Origin: Epithemia pelagica | Lineage: Eukaryota > Bacillariophyta > Bacillariophyceae > Surirellales > Surirellaceae | Length of the DNA: 64,000 nucleotides | Direction of reading: 5' to 3' | Assembly (NCBI GenBank): GCA_946965045.2 | Contig: OX337228.1 | Location: 3,348,001 to 3,412,000, forward strand | Shown: piece after piece, positions 31,308 through 41,280 of the stretch | Position numbering within the stretch: position 1 is the first letter of the stretch | How the letters are laid out: the number at the start of each line of letters is the position of its first letter | The notes under the pieces: generated by a model | Database searches by the model: none | What the model saw: the letters and a program-made list of their open reading frames with translations, nothing else | Told to the model about the DNA's origin: nothing | Program-made: the position numbers and the translations under genes

Positions 31308-32233
31308 TAGTAGTCTAATGACTCTTCATGAAGTCCCATTAAATTGGCGCAATTCCCGAGGTTGTTTAAGATATCCGCCACCATCAATCCTGGCGCGAGT
31401 TTTCTTTTCAAAGCCAACGCGTCAACAAAGGCTTGACGGGCTTCTACCAACCGTCCTTGTTTTAGGCACAACACTCCGTGGCTTGCTAGTGAGAGCGCCA
31501 CAGGGACTTCGTCACGTTGGATTTCGGATGAAGTCATGTCCTTTTCACCTATCGTAGTCGGCATCTTTTCATATGTCGTTTGGTTCATTCGACTTTTCCC
31601 CGCAGATGAGTCAATGAGGCATGATCTCCAGTGTTTCTTACTTGCAATATCTGAAAGTGACCGACGCAGTGATATCATTTCAGACCGAGAAACTTGCTGA
31701 GACGGCGTTCTCGATCGCGGTCTACTGTCGGGCTGACTACGTTCAGGTGGAGGAATCCGTTGTTGCTTCGAATCTGCCTTGAGTGCGGTAGGAAAATCTT
31801 GATAATCTTTAGGAAAATCGTAATGGTCAGAATCGTTGGCATCTTTCTCTTGACGTGTTTCGGACACGCTTAGGCCAAGCGCTGGTTTTCGATACGTTTC
31901 CATAGAAGGTGCTTGCGTTGAGATAGGACAGTTAGATGATGATTTGGCTGTACCTGTTGTTTCTACGACATGTGGTGGCTTCTGAGTCAGTTGCTGCTTT
32001 TCCAATCGAGGTTGTACGAAGACATTGTTATCATTTCCAATTCGCCTAGTTGATCTGTTGGTATCAGGACGTACAGAGTCTCCACCTCCGTTTTCCGGTG
32101 AGGCGAGATCTGTCCCAGGGTCACTATACTTCAGGTTCATAGGCGTTGTGCTTTCAAAAGACGGCGATTTCCTTCGTATCATTTCTCGAGTTTCGAAGGC
32201 GAGTCGTTGAGATTGAGATGATGCCACGATCAT
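31308..32233 (-). pseudogene. N-terminal part of the TPR gene split by the insertion
   Basis: Frame from the ATG of MIVASSQSQRL. The first ~210 residues are Ser/Thr/Pro/Gln-rich and probably disordered. The end holds the first TPR units: VALSLASHGVLCLKQGRLVEA and LMVADILNNLGNCANLMGLHEESLDY, where a TAA supplied by the insert terminates it. The fused gene with 26596-27167 would be about 500 residues with at least four TPR units. Translation of the present allele would give only a truncated protein. Confidence 0.8.
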
Positions 32234-33129
32234 CGTAAGAGATACAACGCAACTCAATGATCAGGCTGAAAATTGCAAACTTCGTGCATATCCCTGGGCC
32301 CAACCGCCAGTTCTTAGCCTCCTCATTGTGCACCTTTCAGAGAAATCCGTTGGAATTTTCGGGTGCGCCATCAAACAGTCCCCCAAAGCGCTGGCCAGCT
32401 TAGTCGTAATCGTATCCGTAGAGTATTGTAGATTGTAGAGTAGTTAGTGTAGGCGCTTTGAGTTTTGAGGGATATGGGACTGGAATTGGACCGGGGTGTA
32501 CAGTGAATTTGCAACGCGCACTCCAACTCCAACTCGAAAACTTAAAAAAAAAAAAAAGATCACATCACGGCGGTGCTTACTTCTTACGTCGTAAGTCGAG
32601 GCTAAGAGGAAGTAACAGTGCGCAAGCAAACTCACCATTTCGTAGGTCCAGAACGTCCAACACATTTGAGCTTGGAGAAGCTCCGATCTTGGATCTTGCT
32701 TGTCGTAGAGTCATGCACAAGCGGAAGGGGACCTTATTGAAGTCCAACCTTGGAGACGACGATCCCAGTATTCGACCTATATGGTATGAGTTACGATGTA
32801 ATTTCTCCTACTCCGGAACACAGCGCGAATCGAGGTAATGGTGAGTAATTGCGACCAAGAAAATGAGATCCGGAATCGATGCCACTTAAAGCACTTGAAG
32901 GCAACGCTTTTAAAGGGTTGAAAGATTCCTAGATTAGGGGTCACTACCCCGATGCTTTTGATATTACCGAGACTAGATAGAGCTTTCATCTCCCGGACAG
33001 TTACAAAGCAGAAAGCTTACTCATTTCTCTTTCTACATAAATAGGAAATAACGTCAAAACATGAAGAACGTCCTCGTCTGGCCTCTTAATACCACTTCGT
33101 TTTATGATATCTAAAAAATACCTTACATT
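32234..33129. other. Intergenic region with an A14 tract
   Basis: About 900 bp with no credible gene. An uninterrupted run of 14 A lies at 32544-32557. A frame running across it has no ATG and no recognisable composition, so I do not call it. Confidence 0.3.
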
Positions 33130-33477
33130 TCATCCTTGGCGCTTCACCGACCTGCTTGCTCCTTCTCCCGCAGAACCTGCCGAATAAGCAGTATTATCTC
33201 TGTATCCAAGTCGATTTTTCAGCTCTACGCGCTGTATGCAAATGAAGAAAGATGGGTTAAATACATTATCACATCCCATGAAGCAGTACGCGGGCAAAAG
33301 AATGGAACAAACCTTCATGTTCAGAGAGCGTCTTAGCCTTGCAACAAGGCGATTGTCGCTCACCGACAGCCAACGTGTCAGAACTATTGTAACAACGATA
33401 ATGAGAGGCCACCAAGAGCCTGAAGAGTTTACTGAGCCGTCATCGTTTCTCATTTTCAAGTGTGGCGCCTCTTTCAT
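33130..33477 (-). CDS. Small single-pass membrane protein, two exons
   Basis: Exon 1 (33477-33313) and exon 2 (33231-33130) flank an 81-bp intron (GTTTGT...CATACAG, phase 0); the joined product is 88 aa. Without splicing the frame also stays open, so the intron is inferred from its signals and from the Cys/Phe-rich sequence it would otherwise add. Residues ~18-34 (SGSWWPLIIVVTIVL) form one membrane segment, followed by a basic RLVARLRRSLNMK, so the C-terminus probably faces the cytosol or matrix. Similar layouts occur in small organellar membrane proteins. It is divergent from the first carboxypeptidase gene, 119 bp away. Not recognised. Confidence 0.45.
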   Translation of the reverse strand: MKEAPHLKMRNDDGSVNSSGSWWPLIIVVTIVLTRWLSVSDNRLVARLRRSLNMKVCSILLPAYCFMGCDNVFNPSFFICIQRVELKNRLGYRDNTAYSAGSAGEGASRSVKRQG

Positions 33478-33596
33478 CGAAACTCGCCGAACCCCCAAAG
33501 GACCCCCACCCGCGCCCCCCCCAAATACCTAGAAATTATTAAAAAAATGCGCCGTTAGAGCGCACATCATGATTCATCAATGATAGTGGGATCGAG

Positions 33597-35747
33597 ATGT
33601 ACAGACTTCTTCGTCACTCAACTATTTCATTCATCCTCATTTGTTCAAACCATCAAGGTGCTTCACGAGAACTGACGCAGACCAAGACTCCCATCAAGAT
33701 CGAAAGGTTCAACATACTTACAAGTGAACAAATCGAAGGACAGTTGTCGCAATGGGCATTGGATTACCCCCATCTGACTAGACTAACGACATCACAAGAC
33801 GAGTACAAGTTGCCTCGAGCTGGAGGACCACACGACTGTCCCTTTGTTGAGGGCGACGGATGCCCCAACTCCATATTGACCGTTCAGGATTTTGTTGCCC
33901 ATCCGGAGGGATCTGACTCATCCAATCGGCTCCCAGAAGTCTTTTGGTCAGGAGAAGTTCATGGCAATGAACGCGTCGGTCCGACCTCAGTTATGAAAGC
34001 CGTTGATCTTTTACTTCGAGCCACGTCTTGTCTTGCTTTACCACGTCTGTCTGTTCGGCAACAACAACCTTGGACATGGGAGGCCGAAGTGGAACAGGCA
34101 CGAAAATGTAGACAAGATTTCGAAGATTTTGGAATCGCTGAACAGGATTTGTGGTGGTTGGGTCGACTGGTATCGACTAGGCGTATCGTTGTTGTCCCGA
34201 CAGCCAATTCTCTTGGTTATTTCAGATCATCGAGAGAAGAAGCTGGAATTGACCCTAACCGGGACTTTCCGTACGACTATCTCCAGAGCTCTGAAAACCC
34301 TGAGTTCAACACTCAGTGTATGCAGACCATTGCTGGGAGGACTTTGAATGAAGTATTTCGTGAGCACATGTTTCAGCTCAGCCTTACGTTTCACGGAGGC
34401 ATGGAAGCGATCGGCTATGAATGGGGCGCTCCAACTTACAACAAACTGAACATCAGCCCGGATGACATTGTCCAGAATCAAGTTGCTGCTGCCTACTCTC
34501 GATTTGGTGGGTCATGGTCAGGGAAACGACCGTATGAGTATGGGCCAATGAACACTCTTGTTTATCCTGTACGTGGTGGAATGGAGGACTGGGCGTATGC
34601 GGGTAGCTGGGATCCAGCCCGTGTGATTCCGTGCAAACCAAACACATATACTGAGTATGATGTCGATCGAACAAAGTATAATAATGCTACTTTGAGGGTC
34701 CTCAACATGTTGGTGGAGACAAGTGATCACAAGATACCAAATCAGCATGAATTGGGCTCGTCAGCCGATCTGTTGAAGGGATTTTCTACAGTTGGCAATG
34801 GTCATGTTTCTCGCAATATCCGTTTGGCTCTGTTGTCGGCAGAGCTCGTAGAACCGTGGCTTGCAATACGAGAGGTCAATGAGCTTCATCTGTCCGATGA
34901 TATAATTCCTTTGATGAACCGAACAGGGCGCTCGTGCCAACGATTTAAACTTGTTTCAGTACCAGGGCATAGTCGTCGAGTCGTTATTGAATGGAGCGTT
35001 GGTGGCTCGCTTCATATTAATGAGTCGAAGCTGTGGTATGCAAGATGGTCTGATGTTCCTAATCTTGACTGTATGAACCAACCACATCTTAATATTGAAG
35101 AATTATTGAAGGAGGGCACATCAATGTCCTCTACAAGTGGCAAGACAAAGTTTGCGACCACCAGTAGCGCGCGAATGGCTCATTTCTCCGCCTCAATGGA
35201 TGTAACTGGATTCGCTCCGAATGAGAAAATTGTTGTGATGGCATCGGCTCAGGTTGACCAAGACTGGGGAACACAGCCTGACCCATACGAGCCTACAGGT
35301 TTACGACCTCAGTCACACCTGGCGAATGTCCGGACTAACAGTAACTGGTACCATAAATCAGGCGACAAGATTATCAAGGGACGATTAGACTGGTTCAGTA
35401 GTCCAGTAACTATCGAGTTGAGAGAGCTGGATGACTCTGTTGAAACAATCGAGGTCTCAGTCCGCTTACCTCTTGAAAGCTCGGTACTTGCACCTTGGAA
35501 TGAACGGTCGTCCAAGCTTATCTCAGTATTGACGACTGGACTGCTCGTTCTTGTTTTTCTATTGCTTGTTTGGCGCTTCGGTATTCGAAATCCCATCCGT
35601 CGTGGGCACAGAAGACGAATGCTGCGCTGGTTCGTAGACGGAAGAGATCATCGTAGGAGTTACATACAGACATACCAAACTGAATATCAAGATGAGCCCT
35701 CCGTAACCCAAGAACAGAGTGGTGTGGAGATGGAAAGATATGACTAG
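33597..35747 (+). CDS. M14 zinc metallocarboxypeptidase, membrane-anchored, copy 1
   Basis: 716 aa. Zinc ligands are in HGNERVG (His122, Glu125) and LTFHGG (His266); DPNRDFPYD (~219-227) supplies the substrate-carboxylate Asn-Arg pair, and Glu374 in MLVETSDHK is the likely catalytic base. The first ~20 residues are hydrophobic (FILICS), consistent with a secretory signal. After a beta-rich accessory region there is a membrane segment (VLTTGLLVLVFLLLVW, ~640-656) and a short basic/acidic cytoplasmic tail ending GVEMERYD. It would trim C-terminal residues from extracellular or endomembrane peptides. It forms a tandem pair with the next gene; the catalytic core is nearly identical between them while both ends differ. 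Confidence 0.88.
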   Translation: MYRLLRHSTISFILICSNHQGASRELTQTKTPIKIERFNILTSEQIEGQLSQWALDYPHLTRLTTSQDEYKLPRAGGPHDCPFVEGDGCPNSILTVQDFVAHPEGSDSSNRLPEVFWSGEVHGNERVGPTSVMKAVDLLLRATSCLALPRLSVRQQQPWTWEAEVEQARKCRQDFEDFGIAEQDLWWLGRLVSTRRIVVVPTANSLGYFRSSREEAGIDPNRDFPYDYLQSSENPEFNTQCMQTIAGRTLNEVFREHMFQLSLTFHGGMEAIGYEWGAPTYNKLNISPDDIVQNQVAAAYSRFGGSWSGKRPYEYGPMNTLVYPVRGGMEDWAYAGSWDPARVIPCKPNTYTEYDVDRTKYNNATLRVLNMLVETSDHKIPNQHELGSSADLLKGFSTVGNGHVSRNIRLALLSAELVEPWLAIREVNELHLSDDIIPLMNRTGRSCQRFKLVSVPGHSRRVVIEWSVGGSLHINESKLWYARWSDVPNLDCMNQPHLNIEELLKEGTSMSSTSGKTKFATTSSARMAHFSASMDVTGFAPNEKIVVMASAQVDQDWGTQPDPYEPTGLRPQSHLANVRTNSNWYHKSGDKIIKGRLDWFSSPVTIELRELDDSVETIEVSVRLPLESSVLAPWNERSSKLISVLTTGLLVLVFLLLVWRFGIRNPIRRGHRRRMLRWFVDGRDHRRSYIQTYQTEYQDEPSVTQEQSGVEMERYD
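33720..34862. repeat. Near-identical catalytic-core tract, first copy
   Basis: This 1,143-bp tract matches 36172-37314 at a constant offset of 2,452 bp with about seven differences that I could find by eye. Outside it the two genes are only moderately similar, apart from a second identical patch (about 34990-35050 with 37442-37502). Confidence 0.9.
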
Positions 35748-35985
35748 CGACAAGGAGCCCATACCATGTGTTTTCTCTTAATGTATCCGTAGCCCTATTG
35801 ATTAATGAGTGCTCAATCATTTACTGAACGAGCCTGAAGGCTCCAGCATCTTGAGCAGATACAAAGAAGTCTCTAGCTAGCTAGGTAGGTAGGCAAAAGC
35901 GAGAGACCTAGCCCTCCCTAAAGACCTAAATTCACTTTGATTCTGTGATCGAGATGATTGATGACCTGCGACTGCGACATACACC

Positions 35986-38283
35986 ATGAATCTCTTTGGT
36001 CACAACTCACAACAGCCAATTTCCAGAATGATAAACGCAGCAATATTCAGATTAACCTATTTCATTACATTCGGCAGTGTATTCGTTACGTCTGTAACCC
36101 CTAAACTGACCAACTCAGCATTATCGCGTTCATTAACAATACCAAAAAAAGTTGAAGACTATGTTATTTTGACAAGTGAACAAATCGAAGGACAGTTGTC
36201 GCAATGGGCATTGGATTACCCCCATCTGACTAGACTAACGACATCGCAAGACAAGTACAAGCTGCCTCGAGCTGGAGGACCACACGACTGTCCCTTTGTT
36301 GAGGGCGACGGATGCCCCAACTCCATATTGACCGTTCAGGATTTTGTTGCCCACCCGGAGGGATCTGACTCATCCAATCGGCTCCCAGAAGTCTTTTGGT
36401 CAGGAGAAGTTCATGGCAATGAACGCGTCGGTCCGACCTCAGTTATGAAAGCCGTTGATCTTTTACTTCGAGCCACGTCTTGTCTTGCTTTACCACGTCT
36501 GTCTGTTCGGCAACAACAACCTTGGACATGGGAGGCCGAAGTGGAACAGGCACGAAAATGTAGACAAGATTTCGAAGATTTTGGAATCGCTGAACAGGAT
36601 TTGTGGTGGTTGGGTCGACTGGTATCGACTAGGCGTATCGTTGTTGTCCCGACAGCCAATTCTCTTGGTTATTTCAGATCATCGAGAGAAGAAGCTGGAA
36701 TTGACCCTAACCGGGACTTTCCGTACGACTATCTCCAGAGCTCTGAAAACCCTGAGTTCAACACTCAGTGTATGCAGACCATTGCTGGGAGGACTTTGAA
36801 TGAAGTATTTCGTGAGCACATGTTTCAGCTCAGCCTTACGTTTCACGGAGGCATGGAAGCGATCGGCTATGAATGGGGCGCTCCAACTTACAACAAACTG
36901 AACATCAGCCCGGATGACATTGTCCAGAATCAAGTTGCTGCTGCCTACTCTCGATTTGGTGGGTCATGGTCAGGGAAACGACCGTATGAGTATGGGCCAA
37001 TGAACACTCTTGTTTATCCTGTACGTGGTGGAATGGAGGACTGGGCGTATGCGGGTAGCTGGGATCCAGCCCGTGTGATTCCGTGCAAACCAAACACATA
37101 TACTGAGTATGATGTCGATCGAACAAAGTATAATAATGCTACTTTGAGGGTCCTCAACATGTTGGTGGAGACAAGTGATCACAAGATACCAAATCCGAAT
37201 GAATTGGGCTCGTCAGCCGATCTGTTGAAGGGATTTTCTACAGTTGGCAATGGTCATGTTTCTCGTAATATCCGTTTGGCTCTGTTGTCGGCAGAGCTCG
37301 TAGAACCGTGGCTTTCCATCCGAAGAGTCAACGGTGTTCCCTTGTTGGATGATACAATTCCTCTGATGGACCGGTCAGGTCGCTCGTCGTGTCAAAATTT
37401 CAAAGAAATTGCTGTGCCATGTTTTAGCACGGTGGTTATTGAGTGGAGCGTTGGTGGCTCGCTTCATATTAATGAGTCGAAGCTGTGGTATGCAAGATGG
37501 TCGGATGTTCCTGATCTGGACTGCTTGAACCAGCCAAATTTCAATGCCAGAGAATTAATGATGGAGGGAGTTCCCATTTCGAGCACAATGGGCAAAACAC
37601 GTTTCTCGACATCTGGGCTGGAGCAAACGAAATCGAATCATTTCTCAGCTTCACTCGATTTGGCCTCTTTTCACCCCGACGACAAGATTGTTGTGATGGC
37701 ATCAGCTCGGGTGGACCAGGATTGGGGTACCCAACCGGAACCCTACGAGCCTACAGGTTTACGCCCTCAATCACACATGGCGAACGTTCGAACGAATCCT
37801 AACTGGTTTTATCAATCAGGAGATAAGGTTGTTCAGGGTCGAGTAGATTGGTTTAGTTCCCCTCTCACCATCGTAATGGGGAACCTCAACAATACAGCTG
37901 ACGCTGTCGAACTGTCTTTACGATTGCCCCTTCATACGGGGAGACCATGGTCATCATCCGCGACAAATATTTCGGAAGGAAACGTAACAAGTATGGGTGT
38001 ATGCATACGTACATCTAGATCATCGTGGGCTTCGCTGCAATGGGCAGAAATGTTGTTGCTCGTCGTCACATTTTTTGCTTTGGTAGCAATTGTGATGAGA
38101 TGCTTGCTTAACGAACGCATTCGTTATGGACAGCGCAAACGTGTGCGTCGTTTCATTGCTGACGAAAGTGCCCCTCCCCCTGGATCACATCAGTTCTCCG
38201 ATGCGGAAGATTTTGAAGAGCCCGAACAATATCATGATGAAGTGGAGGATAGAAACGGTGTGGAAATGGAGCGCTATGGGTAA
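35986..38283 (+). CDS. M14 zinc metallocarboxypeptidase, membrane-anchored, copy 2
   Basis: 765 aa, same architecture as the preceding gene: N-terminal hydrophobic segment (FRLTYFITFGSVFVTSV), HGNERVG and LTFHGG zinc motifs, DPNRDFPYD, catalytic Glu in MLVETSDHK, accessory beta region, a membrane segment (LLLVVTFFALVAIVM) and a cytoplasmic tail ending GVEMERYG. All catalytic residues are intact. The signal region, accessory domain and tail have diverged from copy 1 more than the core has, so the two proteins may differ in targeting or partners while sharing specificity. The intergenic gap is 238 bp and contains a CTAGCTAGCTAGGTAGGTAG run at ~35874. Confidence 0.88.
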   Translation: MNLFGHNSQQPISRMINAAIFRLTYFITFGSVFVTSVTPKLTNSALSRSLTIPKKVEDYVILTSEQIEGQLSQWALDYPHLTRLTTSQDKYKLPRAGGPHDCPFVEGDGCPNSILTVQDFVAHPEGSDSSNRLPEVFWSGEVHGNERVGPTSVMKAVDLLLRATSCLALPRLSVRQQQPWTWEAEVEQARKCRQDFEDFGIAEQDLWWLGRLVSTRRIVVVPTANSLGYFRSSREEAGIDPNRDFPYDYLQSSENPEFNTQCMQTIAGRTLNEVFREHMFQLSLTFHGGMEAIGYEWGAPTYNKLNISPDDIVQNQVAAAYSRFGGSWSGKRPYEYGPMNTLVYPVRGGMEDWAYAGSWDPARVIPCKPNTYTEYDVDRTKYNNATLRVLNMLVETSDHKIPNPNELGSSADLLKGFSTVGNGHVSRNIRLALLSAELVEPWLSIRRVNGVPLLDDTIPLMDRSGRSSCQNFKEIAVPCFSTVVIEWSVGGSLHINESKLWYARWSDVPDLDCLNQPNFNARELMMEGVPISSTMGKTRFSTSGLEQTKSNHFSASLDLASFHPDDKIVVMASARVDQDWGTQPEPYEPTGLRPQSHMANVRTNPNWFYQSGDKVVQGRVDWFSSPLTIVMGNLNNTADAVELSLRLPLHTGRPWSSSATNISEGNVTSMGVCIRTSRSSWASLQWAEMLLLVVTFFALVAIVMRCLLNERIRYGQRKRVRRFIADESAPPPGSHQFSDAEDFEEPEQYHDEVEDRNGVEMERYG
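36172..37314. repeat. Near-identical catalytic-core tract, second copy
   Basis: Partner of 33720-34862; both edges are abrupt (diverging at the residue before LTSEQIEGQ and just after AELVEPWL). Confidence 0.9.
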
Positions 38284-38344
38284 CCTGCTTCGTATCATAG
38301 TTCATCGAGGAGTAGATGACGTATCCTTTCTGGATTTATCACTA

Positions 38345-39043
38345 TTATTTGCGCATAACCTTGCCTTTCCGTTTCCTTTGAGTATTACTCTGCTCGGAGC
38401 GATTCATCCTTGACTTCGCTTCTGTCGTTCTAGAAGCACTGCGGGTGCCTTTGGCGATATTTAAGTGTTTTCTCTTCGATGGCATATTTCCTTTTAGTTC
38501 GTCTAGATATCTCTCCACTTTCCCAGCATATTCCTGTGCAGCATCCGTTCTTCTACGCCTTTCTAGTCCCTCATCTTTCGGTCCACCACCGTCCTCATCG
38601 TCATCCGGGATTGAGGTTGACGTAGTTACCACGACATGGCCGCCCCATTGATCCTCTGTAATCTGGTCTCGATATTCAGTAATTCGACGTGGAACGGAGT
38701 TTATTGTCACAGGGTTGTTGGGAGGTAGATTAACAGTCTCGTAGTCGTCCATAATTTTCTCGTCAACGATAGGCTCCTTTTGTTGCTCCGAACATAAAAC
38801 TTGCTGCTTCGAAGCATTGTTTCTGTCCCTTCTTGCTTCAAGCTTCCCGTTTCTGTCTTTAACCTTTTGCATGGCCAGACCAAAGGCCCGTCTCTGTCGT
38901 TTCCTCTCTGAAAACCCTCGGAGGTGTTCACGTCGCGCTTCTGGGTCAAACACAAGCTCCTTTACACGGTCCTTCTTCGGCCCATCACGTGACCTGGCAT
39001 GATTCTTTCGGCTCTTTGTTGGTCTTGCTTTCGTCATGCCCAT
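38345..39043 (-). CDS. Nucleolar rRNA-processing protein, NOL12/Rrp17-like
   Basis: 232 aa from the ATG of MGMTKARPTK. The N-terminal block contains the family signature FDPEARREHLRGFSERKRQR followed by a long basic helix (RAFGLAMQKVKDRNGKLEARR). The middle is acidic, with DDDEDGGG, and the C-terminus is Lys/Arg-rich (KRKGKVMRK), a typical nucleolar targeting composition. Family members (Rrp17 in yeast, NOL12 in animals) act in 5' maturation of large-subunit rRNA. The Copia element starts 105 bp upstream of the chosen start codon, so promoter function may be altered. An in-frame extension to 39085 lacks similarity and is not used. Confidence 0.75.
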   Translation of the reverse strand: MGMTKARPTKSRKNHARSRDGPKKDRVKELVFDPEARREHLRGFSERKRQRRAFGLAMQKVKDRNGKLEARRDRNNASKQQVLCSEQQKEPIVDEKIMDDYETVNLPPNNPVTINSVPRRITEYRDQITEDQWGGHVVVTTSTSIPDDDEDGGGPKDEGLERRRRTDAAQEYAGKVERYLDELKGNMPSKRKHLNIAKGTRSASRTTEAKSRMNRSEQSNTQRKRKGKVMRK

Positions 39044-39147
39044 TGTCGAAATGAAAAAATTGTGTGGGGTTGAACGACTGGACACTGGACGTGGACGTCG
39101 TGCGCAGGTTTTTGGCTCGAGTCCTAGTGCCTCGTCCCTGGGTGTAC

Positions 39148-39307
39148 TGTCTTATTCGGGTCGTGGGAACAAAACCCGGATATGGGAAATCTTTGGGGGT
39201 TTTACCGTTTACATGGTTACTATTTTGGGGATCCTTACATTAGTGGTTTAGCCTTATAATATCTTTTAGATTTGCACGTTGAATAAGGTATCGACTGGAA
39301 CAAGACA
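39148..39307 (+). repeat. 5' LTR
   Basis: 160 bp with TGTCTT/AAGACA inverted ends; should carry promoter and polyadenylation signals (a TTATAAT-like motif lies at 39254-39261). Confidence 0.95.
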
Positions 39308-39363
39308 GTTTATCAGACCCACTGCGGTATTGAGAGGAAGTAAACGAAGTGAACTACAGGAAT

Positions 39364-41280
39364 ATGGTAACGAATACTAGAGCTACGACGAAGAATCCAC
39401 CGGAAACAAGCCCCGAAGGGCAAGGAACGGGAACCGCTGTCCCAGCGGGGGGAGCCAGTACGGATACGGGTAGTAGAAAGATGCCCGCGAGGAAAACAGG
39501 GACGGAACGGAACCCCAGTGGTGGTGGCACTGGTGGAAGTACTGGCGGCTCTAGTAATAGAGCCGGGAGTTCAAGTAGTGGAACGAGAGGAACAAGAAGC
39601 GCGTCGACACGGGGCGAAACCGCTGGAGGTGCACCCGCTGGCGGCGGAGACGGCGGCGCTGGAGGAGACGGCGGCGCTGGAGGAGGCGGTGGTGGTGGTG
39701 GACACGGCGATGATGGCGATGGTGGTGCACCACCTCCCCCGATACCGCACCCGCCTGCAGGACCACCACCCGCGCTTTCGCAAGTCGGGCTGGTATTGAC
39801 CGTGTGCGGGGCAAACGCAAACGAAATTCAAGTACTAGAAAACATAGAACGTCTTAATTCGTTACACGCCTTCGGACGAATGAGTAAGGATGATGTCACG
39901 TCCTTAGCTTCAAGGTTGGAGAAACGCCCTGGACCGAATAATATAAGCCTTCCAACAAGCGTCGTAAAGAATCTTCAAGGGCTGTGTTTTTGGGCTTCCA
40001 AGGCCCGTAGACAGAGGCGTGACATCACTGCTGCCGACTTCGACCAAGTGGTACTCTCGGATGCCCTCGACGAGATGGAAATTAAAGCAGAAACTGACAA
40101 GGCACCGGAAATTAAGCCCGAAATCCTCAAGGAAGAGATATGGGAAGATTGGTCTCGCGAATTCCCTACCTATTTGTCCCACATAATTGGGAAGCAACAA
40201 GCCCCACTCGACTATGTAATTAGGCCTGAAATTCAACCTGGACACGTCTTTCAAACTCTCCGAGAGCAAGAATTGTACACTTACCCTCTGACTGGACCAT
40301 TCTTTCACGAAGACAACAAGGCAGTGTACCGGTTGCTTAGTGACCGTGTACGCGACCAACCCGCAACGTGGATTCAACCCTACCAGGCATCCCAGAACGG
40401 TCGAGCGGCATGGTTAGCCTTGGTGGCACACTACGATGGCGGCGGCCAGAAAGAGAAACGTATCAACAAGGCTGAAGCTATCCTTAGTTCCGTATTTTAT
40501 CATAACGAGAGAGCGTTTAGCTTCGACGCCTATTCTACCAAGCTTCTACGTGCATTCCGCACGCTCGAAGAGACACCTAATCGACGATCGAATGCAAATC
40601 AGGTCAAGATCTTGCTGGACAACATCCGAATTGCAACGGCCGAGTTTGCCGTCATAAAAAGCACCGTGCGAAGCAACTACAGGTCTAACTTAGATGACGC
40701 CATCGCCTATATCTCGCGTGAAGTCTCGGAACTGTACCCGAATGTCATCGGAGGCAGTGGCACACGTCCTGGCACTCGGCACCGGTTTATCTCGGAGACA
40801 CACACGGGCGAACAGTCACCCGCTTCCCGTCCACGGAATTTTGCGGGTCTCCAACAGCACAACGGTATTTTCACCTTCTACGGCGTTGACGTCACGGACG
40901 TCAGCCGCCGATTCACTTCCCAGGAGATGGCCACTCTTGGGCCCGCCGGACAGGCGTACATCCATCAGGAACGAGCTCGGCTCCGCAGCTCAGGTGATCG
41001 TGGCGGCCGTGGTGGTGGCCGCGGCCGTGGCTACGGGCGGGGACGTGGTGATTGGGGGCGCGGTGGTGATTGGGGGCGCGGTTCTGCTGCCAGTGGACGC
41101 GGCATCGGCAATGTCGACGTGAATGAGAATAATGAGCCACCATCGGTCATCACAGACCCGTCTGTCGGCGGAGGTACCAATGGACATGCCGCTGGTAGTG
41201 CGGCGAGAACCGAGAATCCCGGTAGCAACGACCGTGGCAGCACCAACGGACGCAGATTCGGAGCCGGCGCATATGAGTGA
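39364..41280 (+). CDS. gag: Copia Gag
   Basis: 638 aa from the first ATG after the primer-binding site. The N-terminus (~residues 1-135) is Gly/Ser/Thr-rich low complexity with a GGAGGDGG-type tract; the central part (~230-440) is the helical UBN2-like Gag core (FPTYLSHIIGK, AWLALVAHYDGG, FSFDAYSTKLLRAF). The C-terminus is an RGG-rich nucleic-acid-binding tail (GGRGRGYGRGRGDWGRG) instead of a CCHC knuckle. It ends at a UGA that lies in the same frame as Pol. Gag assembles the cytoplasmic particle that packages element RNA. Confidence 0.88.
   Translation: MVTNTRATTKNPPETSPEGQGTGTAVPAGGASTDTGSRKMPARKTGTERNPSGGGTGGSTGGSSNRAGSSSSGTRGTRSASTRGETAGGAPAGGGDGGAGGDGGAGGGGGGGGHGDDGDGGAPPPPIPHPPAGPPPALSQVGLVLTVCGANANEIQVLENIERLNSLHAFGRMSKDDVTSLASRLEKRPGPNNISLPTSVVKNLQGLCFWASKARRQRRDITAADFDQVVLSDALDEMEIKAETDKAPEIKPEILKEEIWEDWSREFPTYLSHIIGKQQAPLDYVIRPEIQPGHVFQTLREQELYTYPLTGPFFHEDNKAVYRLLSDRVRDQPATWIQPYQASQNGRAAWLALVAHYDGGGQKEKRINKAEAILSSVFYHNERAFSFDAYSTKLLRAFRTLEETPNRRSNANQVKILLDNIRIATAEFAVIKSTVRSNYRSNLDDAIAYISREVSELYPNVIGGSGTRPGTRHRFISETHTGEQSPASRPRNFAGLQQHNGIFTFYGVDVTDVSRRFTSQEMATLGPAGQAYIHQERARLRSSGDRGGRGGGRGRGYGRGRGDWGRGGDWGRGSAASGRGIGNVDVNENNEPPSVITDPSVGGGTNGHAAGSAARTENPGSNDRGSTNGRRFGAGAYE

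Noticed and set aside
32458-32838. 126-codon plus-strand frame
   Set aside because: No ATG at its beginning, crosses an A14 tract, no recognisable domain.
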